NCBI GenBank assembly: GCA_030654835.1
Contig: JAURWS010000030.1
Span: 62,001-126,000 of the forward strand
Length of the DNA stretch: 64,000 bases
Source: Gammaproteobacteria bacterium
GTDB taxonomy: Bacteria; Pseudomonadota; Gammaproteobacteria; Pseudomonadales; Pseudohongiellaceae
Direction of reading: 5' to 3'
The translations under genes and the position numbers were made by a program. A model generated the notes under the pieces. That model was given only the letters and a program-made list of their open reading frames with translations. It searched no databases and was not told the DNA's origin. Of the stretch, positions 15,531 to 23,798 are shown in pieces. Every line of letters starts with the position of its first letter. Within the stretch, counting starts at the first letter, position 1.

Positions 15531-15933
15531 CGGTGTCTTCGTCTATAACTTCGTAGGACTGCAGTTTGAAATTGGTGGCTCTGGTCTTGCGTGGCACTGG
15601 CTCGAGGTATTCATTGGCGCGGATGCTGAAGCGCTCGTCGCCCTCCATGATCTCCTCGACCTCGCGATACTCGTCCTGCAGCAGCGCGAAGTTGATGGCG
15701 GCCCGCGCCTCGATGGCGATGTCCAGACTCTGCGCGGAGCGAAACGCCAATTGCTTGCTGCCACCGGCCAGGGCAAACAGGCTGCCCAGCACCATGCCGG
15801 TGATCGTCAGCGCCACCACCACTTCCAGCAGGGTGAAGCCGCGCTGTTGTCGGGTTGCTGGCAAAGAGACTCTTGGCGAATTAGTCATTGGCAAATTCAT
15901 CATTGGGTAGTCAGTCATTGGGTAGTCAGTCAT
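15481..15933 (-). CDS. gspI: type II secretion minor pseudopilin GspI
   Basis: 150 residues from the ATG at 15933, chosen because GGAG lies seven bases upstream and it overlaps the gspH stop by eight bases. The prepilin motif QRGFTLLEVVVALTITGMVL follows a leader built of near-repeats (MTDYP MTDYP MMNLP MTNSP). Long leaders are unusual for GspI. It forms the pseudopilus tip with GspJ and GspK. The gene overlaps the gspJ start region by 50 bases. Confidence 0.87.
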   Translation of the reverse strand: MTDYPMTDYPMMNLPMTNSPRVSLPATRQQRGFTLLEVVVALTITGMVLGSLFALAGGSKQLAFRSAQSLDIAIEARAAINFALLQDEYREVEEIMEGDERFSIRANEYLEPVPRKTRATNFKLQSYEVIDEDTDESISGTRWVKLELPE

Positions 15934-15937
15934 CGGG
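15883..15937. repeat. 15-bp tandem repeat in the gspI leader
   Basis: Two exact 15-base units (TCATTGGGTAGTCAG) and two degenerate ones encode the repeated TDYP-type leader of GspI. Each unit carries an ATG in frame on the minus strand, so several starts are available. Confidence 0.65.
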
Positions 15938-16441
15938 CAGCTCCGTGCGGACTCTGCCGGAGAAAGGGTCGATGACGATAACTGCTTCACGATCATCCAG
16001 TGTCAGAATCAGCTCACCCCCTGTGCTGCCACCCTCAGGGAAGAAGGTGATGTCGATGGTGTCCTCCACCTCAACGAGCTGCTGGGTGCTGTCGCGGTAG
16101 GCTATCTCGACACCGCGACTGCTCCAGGGGGCATCCGGACCGAGCGTGGATCTTGCCGCTTCACTGGTTCTGATGTCAGCGTCTTCTTCAGCCTCTGCCT
16201 CGTCGGGCTGCGACCGAAAGGAGGCCACGGCGGGCCTGCCGGTCACCACGGCGGTGCGGCGAGCGTAGTTCAGCAACGAGCTTGCCTCGCGGACCTGGGC
16301 ATTGAAGGTGCGCGTATCCATCCCCGTCAGCCCGGGTATCACCAGCATGCTGCCCATGGCCAGAATGGCGAGCACGATCATCAACTCCAGCAGCGTGAAG
16401 CCGCCAGAGAGACGCCTCTCAGTTGCTGATATCAGCGTCAT
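15926..16441 (-). CDS. gspH: type II secretion minor pseudopilin GspH
   Basis: 171 residues from the ATG at 16441, which has GGTGAGG just upstream; a longer frame to 16471 lacks this. The prepilin motif SGGFTLLELMIVLAILAMGS is at about residues 12-31. The body ends in a beta-rich part (ITFFPEGGSTGGELILTL, FSGRVRTELP) typical of GspH. It overlaps gspG by 23 bases and gspI by eight, a tightly coupled operon. Confidence 0.88.
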   Translation of the reverse strand: MTLISATERRLSGGFTLLELMIVLAILAMGSMLVIPGLTGMDTRTFNAQVREASSLLNYARRTAVVTGRPAVASFRSQPDEAEAEEDADIRTSEAARSTLGPDAPWSSRGVEIAYRDSTQQLVEVEDTIDITFFPEGGSTGGELILTLDDREAVIVIDPFSGRVRTELPDD

Positions 16442-16841
16442 TGTCCTCACCGCCGGCACGGCCGTCGCCACCGAAGGACATCAGCGTGTATTCGGAACCG
16501 TCGGAGCTGTACTGGTATTCGCCGCCCCAGGGGTCCTTCGGCACGTCATTGTTCAGATAAGGCCCATCCCAGGTGGAGCGGCCAGTGGTGTTGATCATCA
16601 GCCCTTCCAGCTCATCCGGGTATTCGCCGACATCAAGGCGGTGTGTCGCCAGCGCCGAGCCAATCGCGGAGATCTGCGATAGCGCGGCATCACGGCGGGC
16701 GCCATCGGCCTTGTTGAAGAGGTTGGGGGCGACCATCACGGCAAGCATCCCGAGGATCGCCATGACGATCAGCAACTCGATGATGGTGAAACCACGCGAC
16801 CGGGTATTTGCCAAAGGGTGATGAGTAAGTATGTGTTTCAT
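16419..16841 (-). CDS. gspG: type II secretion major pseudopilin GspG
   Basis: 140 residues from the ATG at 16841, with AGGAAGGAGC upstream. The prepilin motif SRGFTIIELLIVMAILGMLA includes the Glu at mature position 5. The C-terminal calcium-loop region (DPWGGEYQYSSDGSEY, GGDGRAGGEDNDADI) is characteristic of GspG. It is the main subunit of the pseudopilus that pushes folded proteins through the secretin. Confidence 0.93.
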   Translation of the reverse strand: MKHILTHHPLANTRSRGFTIIELLIVMAILGMLAVMVAPNLFNKADGARRDAALSQISAIGSALATHRLDVGEYPDELEGLMINTTGRSTWDGPYLNNDVPKDPWGGEYQYSSDGSEYTLMSFGGDGRAGGEDNDADISN

Positions 16842-16893
16842 TGCTGCTCCTTCCTGCTTTCGATAATGAGTCGACGATGTGTGATGCCAGCCA

Positions 16894-19044
16894 TTAGAGC
16901 CCGGCATCTTCGAACATTTCCGCAGCCAGATCGAAGCGCTGCAGGATGTCGGCATATTGGGCGTTGTTGCTGTCGTTGAGATTGACGATCTCCGGACGCA
17001 GCACGATGAATAACTCTTTGCGCTCGGAGGTGTCCTGCTGGTACGAGAACAGTCGCCCCAGCACCGGTATCTGATTGAGGCCCGGAACCCCCGTGTTCAC
17101 GTCGCCGTTACTGGACTGAATCAGACCTCCGAGCACCACGTTCTCACCATCACGAACCACGACGGTGGTGCTGATCTCCTGATTCTGGAAGATCGGATTG
17201 CTCCCTACGCCGGTGCCTTCCTGAACGGAGGAGAGCACCTGCCGGATGGTCATGTTCACCACGCCGTCGTCATTAATGCGCGGCGTGATGTAAAGCTCGA
17301 TACCGGTCGGGCGGTACTGAATGCTGCTGATGAGGTTGTCACCACTGGGGGTGGTCGTCGAGCCCGATTGCACAGGAACCTCGGCGCCGATCTGAATCTC
17401 GCCTTCCATGTTGTTGACGACCGTCAACGAGGGCCTGGCCAGCAGGCGCACATCGTTATTGCTGGCGATGGCCTCCAGAGTGGCCTCGACTCGCGCGGCG
17501 CCATCCAGGAACGACTTGGTGAACAGCAGTCCATCCAACCCGCCCGTGGGCAGGAAGGTCGTATTGGTGGTGGTCGAGATAGCATTGGTGGCGGCGTTGT
17601 CGGCGACACGGGTCCAGTCCACACCGAAGCGGGTCTCGTCGGTCAGCGTCACCTGGGCGATCACGGCGTTGATCATCACCTGCAGCGGTACCGCATCCAG
17701 TTGATTGATGGTCGCCAGCAGCTGTCGGTAGTCACGCGGGTTGGCGCGGATCAACAGGCTGTTGGTGGCTTCGTCGGCGACGATGGTCACACGCAGGTCG
17801 GCGGACACGGCGATCTCCGTGGCGCCGCCGCTGCCCGTTGCTGCCGCAGGAGCGGTGACTGTGCGGGAGACAGTGTTGCCATCGGGTGTGAGGAAGTTGA
17901 TCGTCTGCTGGTCCGGCTCATTAGCTTCTGGGCGCACCGGCACTTCTTCCTCATCCTCGACTTCGAAGACGCTGGTCAAGGTGGCCGCCAGTTCGGTGGC
18001 CGTGAGGTTCTTCACCCGGTAATGGAAGAGCTGCTCGGCCTGTTCCTGACGATCGGCATCGAGGATGTGGACCCAGCGGGTGATCTCCTCAAAACCGCGA
18101 TTAGCCGGCGCCGTGACCAGGATGGAGTTGATCCGTTCCAGCCCTTTGACCTGATAGGCCGGATTGTCCCCCTCGATGAGGACCAGCAGCTCCGCCAGCT
18201 CGGTGGCCACATCGGCGGCATTGGCATTGCTGAGCTGATAGAGATGCAGGCCCTGATTCTGGAAGGGATCGGCATCGATGACCGCCAGCAGTTCGTTGAT
18301 TCTGCTCAGCTGCGAGGCGGTGGCGGAGATCGCCAGCGTGTTGTTGTTGGAGATGCGCACGACGCGCCCCTCTGGCTCCACCAGTGGCGCCAGCAACTCC
18401 AGCGCCGATTCGATGGACACATAGGTCAGCGGCGTGATCTGCATGATGACGCTGGCGGTCGAGCTGGTATCACCAACAACGGCAACTTCCTCGGGGATGT
18501 TGCCCTGCATCTTGCGGGCGTAATAAATGTTGCCGATCTGCTCCAGCGTGACTCCAGCCTGGCGCGTCAGCAGACGCACCAGTGGCCAGATGTCGGCCTG
18601 GGTGAGCGGGCGGTTGGCCGAGGTGCGCAGGCTGACTTTGTCGGCAATGGTCGGGTCGATGATGATGGTGGCGTCCACCGCTTCCGCCAGTTCTTCCAGG
18701 ATGACGCGCAAATCTGCCTGCTCGTAGTTCAGCTCCACGATGTCTTCCGACTCTGGCGTGACGGCCTGTGGAGGCGTCTCGGTGTAGCCGGGCAGGTTGA
18801 CGTCCTCACCCACCCGATTGATCTCGTCGATCAGGCGCTGCTGCTCATTGTCGCTGTCATTGACTGGCAGCGTGGCCACCGTCTGGTTGCCCGCCACAGC
18901 TGCAACACCGGTGCGCGTGTCGCTGCCCGGCGCGGTGCTGGTAGAACCGTTGCCCGCCTGCGCGCCGCTGCCGTGCTCGAACACGGCACAGGAAGACAGG
19001 CTTAACGCCAGACCGAGAAGTGCGAGGTGTTTTTTCCCGTTCAC
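16894..19044 (-). CDS. gspD: type II secretion secretin GspD, with a lipoprotein signal
   Basis: 716 residues from GTG at 19044 (GGAG seven bases upstream); a TTG at 19062 would add six residues. The signal ends LSLSSC, a lipobox, so the protein may be lipidated at about Cys19 and could reach the outer membrane without a separate pilotin. N0-N3 ring domains (about 85-450) precede the secretin core with GAEVPVQSGS, VVRDGENVVLGGLIQ and GVPGLNQIPVLGRLF. It forms the outer-membrane gate. Confidence 0.92.
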   Translation of the reverse strand: MNGKKHLALLGLALSLSSCAVFEHGSGAQAGNGSTSTAPGSDTRTGVAAVAGNQTVATLPVNDSDNEQQRLIDEINRVGEDVNLPGYTETPPQAVTPESEDIVELNYEQADLRVILEELAEAVDATIIIDPTIADKVSLRTSANRPLTQADIWPLVRLLTRQAGVTLEQIGNIYYARKMQGNIPEEVAVVGDTSSTASVIMQITPLTYVSIESALELLAPLVEPEGRVVRISNNNTLAISATASQLSRINELLAVIDADPFQNQGLHLYQLSNANAADVATELAELLVLIEGDNPAYQVKGLERINSILVTAPANRGFEEITRWVHILDADRQEQAEQLFHYRVKNLTATELAATLTSVFEVEDEEEVPVRPEANEPDQQTINFLTPDGNTVSRTVTAPAAATGSGGATEIAVSADLRVTIVADEATNSLLIRANPRDYRQLLATINQLDAVPLQVMINAVIAQVTLTDETRFGVDWTRVADNAATNAISTTTNTTFLPTGGLDGLLFTKSFLDGAARVEATLEAIASNNDVRLLARPSLTVVNNMEGEIQIGAEVPVQSGSTTTPSGDNLISSIQYRPTGIELYITPRINDDGVVNMTIRQVLSSVQEGTGVGSNPIFQNQEISTTVVVRDGENVVLGGLIQSSNGDVNTGVPGLNQIPVLGRLFSYQQDTSERKELFIVLRPEIVNLNDSNNAQYADILQRFDLAAEMFEDAGL

Positions 19045-19065
19045 AAATAAGCTCCAGATCAAATG

Positions 19066-20274
19066 TCAGAAATCTACCGTGTTCATGCTGAACACGGCCG
19101 AAAGCATGGTTATCGTGATACCGCCCACCGCGATTCCCAGAAACAGAATCAATGCTGGTTGCAGCGCAGAGACCAGACTCGACATCTGGTTCTTCACATA
19201 GGTGTCGAAGGTCTGCGCCGTCTTCAGCAGGATGCTGCCGGTGCGGCCGGACTCTTCGCCTACCGTAATCAGTTGGTGCAGCAGGGTCGGGAAGCGATTG
19301 GTCTTCTCCAGCGAGATGCCCAGCCCGGCGCCGCCGCGCACGTCGTCTTCCACCTGCTGCAGATGCCGCGTCAGCTCGGTATTGGCGACGACTTCGCGTG
19401 CGACACGAAGCGCTCTGATCAGCGGAATGCCAGCCTCCAGCAGCGCGCCCAGCGTGCGGGCGAACACGGCGCAATCCTTGTAGAGCAGCAGCGCGCCGAG
19501 CAATGGCAACGCCAGCAACCCTCTGTCCCTTTGCAGCTTGCGCTGCGGGTCTTTGTCGAGCCACTTCCACCAGAACACGATGGCGGCCACCAGCACGAAG
19601 AACAGGTAACCGTAACTCTGAATCCCCTCGCTCATCGCCAGCAGGAAGGCGGCAGAGGCGGGGATCTCGGTGCCTGCGTCCTCGAACATCACGGCGAACT
19701 GCGGTACCACGTACACCAGCAGCAGGAAAACCGAAATTACGCCTGTGATCAGCAGCACGATCGGATAGATCATCGCCGCAACAATGGCCTGGCGATTCTT
19801 CGCACTGGTCTCCAGAAAGTCGGCCAGATCCGGCAGCAGCTGGTGCAGAATGCCGCCTTCCTCACCCGCGCGCACGATGTTGATATACATCTTCGAGAAC
19901 ACGTCGGGCCGGGATTCCATGGCCTCGGCCAGGCTCTTGCCCTCTTTGACGTCGCGGCGCATGGTGATCACCAGCTGACGCATGGTCGGCGATTCGGTGA
20001 TGCCTTCCAGCAGACGCAGCGCCTTGTCCAGCGGCACTCGCGCCTCCACCAGCGTGCACAGCCCGGTGGTGAAATCCAGCAAATCGGCGCCTTTGACCTT
20101 CTTGCGGCCCTTGCCACGTGCGTCTTCCTGGGTGGCACGGGTGATCTTCACCGGGATGAGTTTCTTGCCCTGCAGTATTTTCAGCGCCTCGCGTTCGGAC
20201 TCGGCGTTGACCTGTCCGGTCTGCACCTTGCCCTCGGCGTCATAGGCTTGATACTTGTAGTAGGCAGCACTCAT
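19066..20274 (-). CDS. gspF: type II secretion inner-membrane platform protein GspF
   Basis: 402 residues with two T2SF repeats and three membrane segments (near 170, 220 and 375). Motifs LLDFTTGLCTLVEARVPLDKAL and the repeated GxxL.AGIPLIRAL are typical. It links the GspE ATPase to the pseudopilus. It overlaps the gspE stop by four bases. Confidence 0.93.
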   Translation of the reverse strand: MSAAYYKYQAYDAEGKVQTGQVNAESEREALKILQGKKLIPVKITRATQEDARGKGRKKVKGADLLDFTTGLCTLVEARVPLDKALRLLEGITESPTMRQLVITMRRDVKEGKSLAEAMESRPDVFSKMYINIVRAGEEGGILHQLLPDLADFLETSAKNRQAIVAAMIYPIVLLITGVISVFLLLVYVVPQFAVMFEDAGTEIPASAAFLLAMSEGIQSYGYLFFVLVAAIVFWWKWLDKDPQRKLQRDRGLLALPLLGALLLYKDCAVFARTLGALLEAGIPLIRALRVAREVVANTELTRHLQQVEDDVRGGAGLGISLEKTNRFPTLLHQLITVGEESGRTGSILLKTAQTFDTYVKNQMSSLVSALQPALILFLGIAVGGITITMLSAVFSMNTVDF

Positions 20275-21731
20275 ATGGCGCGCGTCACCCTCACTACTTC
20301 TTCGGGCGTGGTCAATCCGGCCGCCAGTTTTTCCAGCGCGTCCTGACGCAGGGTCTTCATGCCCTCGCGGATCGCCTGCTCGCGGATGACATTGGCGTCG
20401 GCGCCGCTGGCGATGTGATGGCGAATGGCGTCCGACATCACCAGCAACTCATACAGTCCTATACGGCCTCGATAGCCGGTGCCGCCGCAGCGCTCACAGC
20501 CGGTGCCGCGTTGCAGGACTGGATAGTCCTTTGCGTCGATCTCCAGCACGTTGGCCTCGTCGAGGCTGATCGGGTGTTCGATCTTGCAGTCGGTGCAGAC
20601 ACGGCGCACCAGCCGCTGAGCCTGGATTGCCAGCAGGCTGGAACTGATCAGATAGCCTTCGACGCCCATGTCCTGCAGCCGGGTCACGGCACCGGCCGCG
20701 TCGTTGGTGTGCAGCGTGGAAAACACCAGATGGCCGGTGAGAGCGGATTCGATGGCGATCTCCGCCGTCTCGTGGTCGCGGATCTCGCCCACCATCAGCA
20801 CGTCGGGGTCCTGCCGCACGATGGAGCGCAGACCGGCGGCAAAGGTCAAGCCGATGCTGGCATTGGCCTGAATCTGGGTGATGCCTTCGAGCTGATACTC
20901 CACCGGGTCTTCGACGGTGATGATCTTCTGCTGCTCGCTGTTGATCTTCTCCAGCGTGGCGTAGAGCGTAGTGGTCTTGCCGCTGCCAGTCGGGCCGGTA
21001 ATCAGAATCATGCCGTGGGGCTGCGTGATCAGGTGCTGATAGATGCCGAGGATGGCTTCCGGCATGCCCAACTGTTGCAGACTGACCGCCGTGTCGCTGC
21101 GGTCCAGAATCCTCAGCACAATGGATTCGCCGTGCACGCCGGGCAGGGTGGAGACCCGCATGTCGAGTTGCTTGTTGCCGATGCGGGAATCGATGCGGCC
21201 ATCCTGCGGCAGACGCTTCTCGCCGATGTCCAGCCGCGCCATCAGCTTCAGGCGCGAGGCCACTGCGGTGTGAATCTTGATCGGCAGGCGTTCGATGCGG
21301 GTCATGATGCCATCCACGCGGCAACGCACGTCCAGATAATCTTCGTTGGGCTCGAAGTGAATGTCACTGGCATTCAGGTCCAACGCCCGCGCGAAGAGGT
21401 GGTTGACCAGCCGGATGATGGGCGCCTCGGAGGCCAGGTCCTTGAGTTCCTCGTCGTCTTCGAAACCGGAGACGAAGACGTCCTCGGTCTGATCGATCTG
21501 TGGCGACAGCTCGGCGCGCCAGTGCTTCATCAGCCGCGAGACTTCGTCGCCCTGACCAATGCGGAAGCGCACGGGGTTGCCGACGATGAAACGGATCTTG
21601 GCGCGCAGCTCAATGCCCGGCAGCGTGTTGTAGACCAGCATGCCGCTATCGTTGAAGTCCTGCGCCGGGGCGATGCCCTCGGGCTCCAGCAACTGCCCGA
21701 AAATGGGAAGAGTGATCGGTGCTCGGCTCAT
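20271..21731 (-). CDS. gspE: type II secretion ATPase GspE
   Basis: 486 residues from the ATG at 21731, five bases after the gspM stop; the longer frame to 21833 runs into gspM. Walker A is GPTGSGKTTT, with an Asp box (ITVEDPVEY), Walker B (VGEIRDHETAE) and the His box. A tetracysteine zinc site (CTDC then CERC) marks GspE rather than PilT. It powers pseudopilus assembly from the cytoplasmic face. Confidence 0.94.
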   Translation of the reverse strand: MSRAPITLPIFGQLLEPEGIAPAQDFNDSGMLVYNTLPGIELRAKIRFIVGNPVRFRIGQGDEVSRLMKHWRAELSPQIDQTEDVFVSGFEDDEELKDLASEAPIIRLVNHLFARALDLNASDIHFEPNEDYLDVRCRVDGIMTRIERLPIKIHTAVASRLKLMARLDIGEKRLPQDGRIDSRIGNKQLDMRVSTLPGVHGESIVLRILDRSDTAVSLQQLGMPEAILGIYQHLITQPHGMILITGPTGSGKTTTLYATLEKINSEQQKIITVEDPVEYQLEGITQIQANASIGLTFAAGLRSIVRQDPDVLMVGEIRDHETAEIAIESALTGHLVFSTLHTNDAAGAVTRLQDMGVEGYLISSSLLAIQAQRLVRRVCTDCKIEHPISLDEANVLEIDAKDYPVLQRGTGCERCGGTGYRGRIGLYELLVMSDAIRHHIASGADANVIREQAIREGMKTLRQDALEKLAAGLTTPEEVVRVTRAI

Positions 21732-21735
21732 GGAT

Positions 21736-22296
21736 TCATCCCGCTGCCCCGGCAGCCGGGGCCTCCGCCGTTCTGCTGAAACCCACGACCGTGAGGGTCC
21801 CGGCATACTGATTGCGATTGCGACGGATGGCAAAGGTGCTGACGCCCAGGCGTGGGCTGGACTGCTCCAGCCGCTGCAGGAATGCCATGATGCTGCGCTG
21901 GTTGTCGGTCAGAATGGTGATCTCCTGCTGCACCAGCACCCAACCCTCGGTCTCCATCGCCTCGGCCAGCTTGGTGCTGGTGACGGAAATACCGGTCTGG
22001 TTCGCATAGTCGCGCACCACGCGCTGAATGTTGGCGCTGATCAATGGCACAGAGCCGCCCTGAAAGAGGTCCTGACCCAGACTCTGCAGGCGCAACTCGG
22101 TCTGCTGGCGGCGCTCCAGCCACTGCTCAGAATCGGCAATCAGGCGCTTTTCTCTTTCGATGTCACTGCGTGCCTGTTCGATGAACGAGGCGCGTTCGCT
22201 GTATTTTGCACGCACGCTCGGCCACCCCTGCGTGAGGGCAAACACGACCCCCACGGCCAGGGCGGCGAACAGAATATTTTTTTCCCGCTTGGTCAT
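21736..22296 (-). CDS. gspM: type II secretion GspM-like protein
   Basis: 186 residues. A single membrane segment (about 8-24) and a coiled coil (about 30-75) are followed by a ferredoxin-like domain of the PilO/GspM type. It forms the inner-membrane assembly platform with GspL. Identity rests on size, topology and position between gspL and gspE, since sequence conservation in this family is low. Confidence 0.75.
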   Translation of the reverse strand: MTKREKNILFAALAVGVVFALTQGWPSVRAKYSERASFIEQARSDIEREKRLIADSEQWLERRQQTELRLQSLGQDLFQGGSVPLISANIQRVVRDYANQTGISVTSTKLAEAMETEGWVLVQQEITILTDNQRSIMAFLQRLEQSSPRLGVSTFAIRRNRNQYAGTLTVVGFSRTAEAPAAGAAG

Positions 22297-22315
22297 CTTG
22301 ATTCCTTGATCCCCA

Positions 22316-23635
22316 TCAGCGTCTCACTTCCGGAAAGTACCTTTGCCGGTAACCGTCAAAGTCGACGGTGCTCAGACGCAGGTCAATATAGTAGCGGTTG
22401 TTGTTGGTCGCGCGGGCGAAGTCCACCCCGGTGAACATGGAGTCCTGCTCCAGGCGTTGCAGCAGGCTCTGGGGATCATCACTCTCGCCCTCAATCTGCA
22501 CACTGCCCTCATCGACCTCCAACGAGGTCAGCACGCTGGGGCTGAGGACTGTCTGCAACTGCAGCAAAGTGGCGGAAATATTCTGTGCCGGAAACTCGGT
22601 CAGCACGCCCCAGCGCTGTTCAAAATCGCGCACGACGGCTTGATCAGCACGCGCAGCAGCGGAAAGCTCCCGTTGCTCCGCGAGGTCCGCCAGAAGGCTG
22701 CGTGCCTGCAGGGATTGGACGAGAAACGGGCTGACTCCCAGCAGCAATACCACTGCCGCTGCAATACCCGCCCCGACGAGACGCTTGCCTTTCTCCATCT
22801 GTTTACGCACCGCCTGTGCGCCCGCTGGGATGAAGCTGTAATCACGATTGGCCACGACAGTGCGGGCGAGATCGACCCAGGCCTGTGCAGACTGCAAGCT
22901 CTGTCGCGTCAATGTGGCGGACGGCTTCGTCGCTGTTGCCTCCAGCCACTGCCTGCGCAGCAGCTCGTCCTCCAGATCCGCTCTGTCGATCTGCAACCAC
23001 TGCGTCAATAAGCCATTGCTGAAGCCCAGCTGTGTGAGGGTAGCGGCATCGCCGTCTTCCACCTGCAGCTCACCTGCATCCACCGTCTGACTCGCTGCGG
23101 CCAGCGTTCTGGGCATCACGGATGCCAGGAAGAGACCCTGCGCTGCGAACGCCTCAAACAGCACGTCCAGGCGATTCTCATTCATCCACAGCACGACATC
23201 GGTACCATCGTTGTGGCTGGCAGCCGTATTCACGGCGAACAGCAGATTGCCATTGTGGCTCGGCAACAGCACCGCAGTTTGCAGCTGCAATGCGGAACGC
23301 AGATTCTCTCTGGCCACGCCCGGCATGCTGATGGTGGTGGCGATGAACTCTGCAGCGGGCAGGAGCAACAGAACCGAACGCTCGGTGATCTCTTGATTCA
23401 GCAATTCGATGGCAGCGGCAGCGATTGAGATGCTCCACTCGCCATCGACGGTCTGATTCAACTGCCGCCAGGAGCCGTTGGACAGGTCATACAGACGCTC
23501 GTCGTGCACCAGCAATACGGTGTTCACCTGCCTGAGCAGTTGCGCCCTGGCGTTGGCCTGGAACAGCGTTCTCAGGCTGCCCGGCAACCGCTCCTTCAGG
23601 ACCTGCTGCCAGTTATGCGTTGTAATGGATGTCAT
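22316..23635 (-). CDS. gspL: type II secretion GspL-like protein
   Basis: 439 residues. A cytoplasmic actin-like N-terminal half (about 40-230) is followed by a membrane segment (about 280-300, VGAGIAAAVVLLLGVSPFL), a coiled coil and a C-terminal PilN-like periplasmic domain (about 340-439). It couples GspE to the membrane complex. It is the first gsp gene in the operon; gspC, which often comes first, is not present. Confidence 0.8.
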   Translation of the reverse strand: MTSITTHNWQQVLKERLPGSLRTLFQANARAQLLRQVNTVLLVHDERLYDLSNGSWRQLNQTVDGEWSISIAAAAIELLNQEITERSVLLLLPAAEFIATTISMPGVARENLRSALQLQTAVLLPSHNGNLLFAVNTAASHNDGTDVVLWMNENRLDVLFEAFAAQGLFLASVMPRTLAAASQTVDAGELQVEDGDAATLTQLGFSNGLLTQWLQIDRADLEDELLRRQWLEATATKPSATLTRQSLQSAQAWVDLARTVVANRDYSFIPAGAQAVRKQMEKGKRLVGAGIAAAVVLLLGVSPFLVQSLQARSLLADLAEQRELSAAARADQAVVRDFEQRWGVLTEFPAQNISATLLQLQTVLSPSVLTSLEVDEGSVQIEGESDDPQSLLQRLEQDSMFTGVDFARATNNNRYYIDLRLSTVDFDGYRQRYFPEVRR

Positions 23636-23675
23636 GTCGCGCGCTGCAGGTGAATGAAATTGCTCTGTGGGTTAA

Positions 23676-23745
23676 CCATAGGACTCTTGATAACTGGGCT
23701 TTTGATACTGGGACTTTTTATATTGGGACTGAGGATACGCCCAAA
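23676..23745. repeat. short imperfect direct repeats between gspL and the diguanylate cyclase gene
   Basis: Three degenerate copies of about 13-16 bases follow one another (TTGATAACTGGGCTT, TTGATACTGGGACTT, TTATATTGGGACTG). They lie in the 163-base gap upstream of gspL. No gene or clear promoter was recognised in this gap. Confidence 0.5.
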
Positions 23746-23798
23746 AAGTTTTAGGGGTGGCGAATTTTGCGGGATTATCGAGGGCGGGCACCGCATTC

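Noticed and set aside
17368-19005. 545-codon plus-strand open frame opposite gspD
   Set aside because: The gspD secretin motifs on the minus strand are unambiguous; the antisense product is low complexity in Gly, Gln and His.
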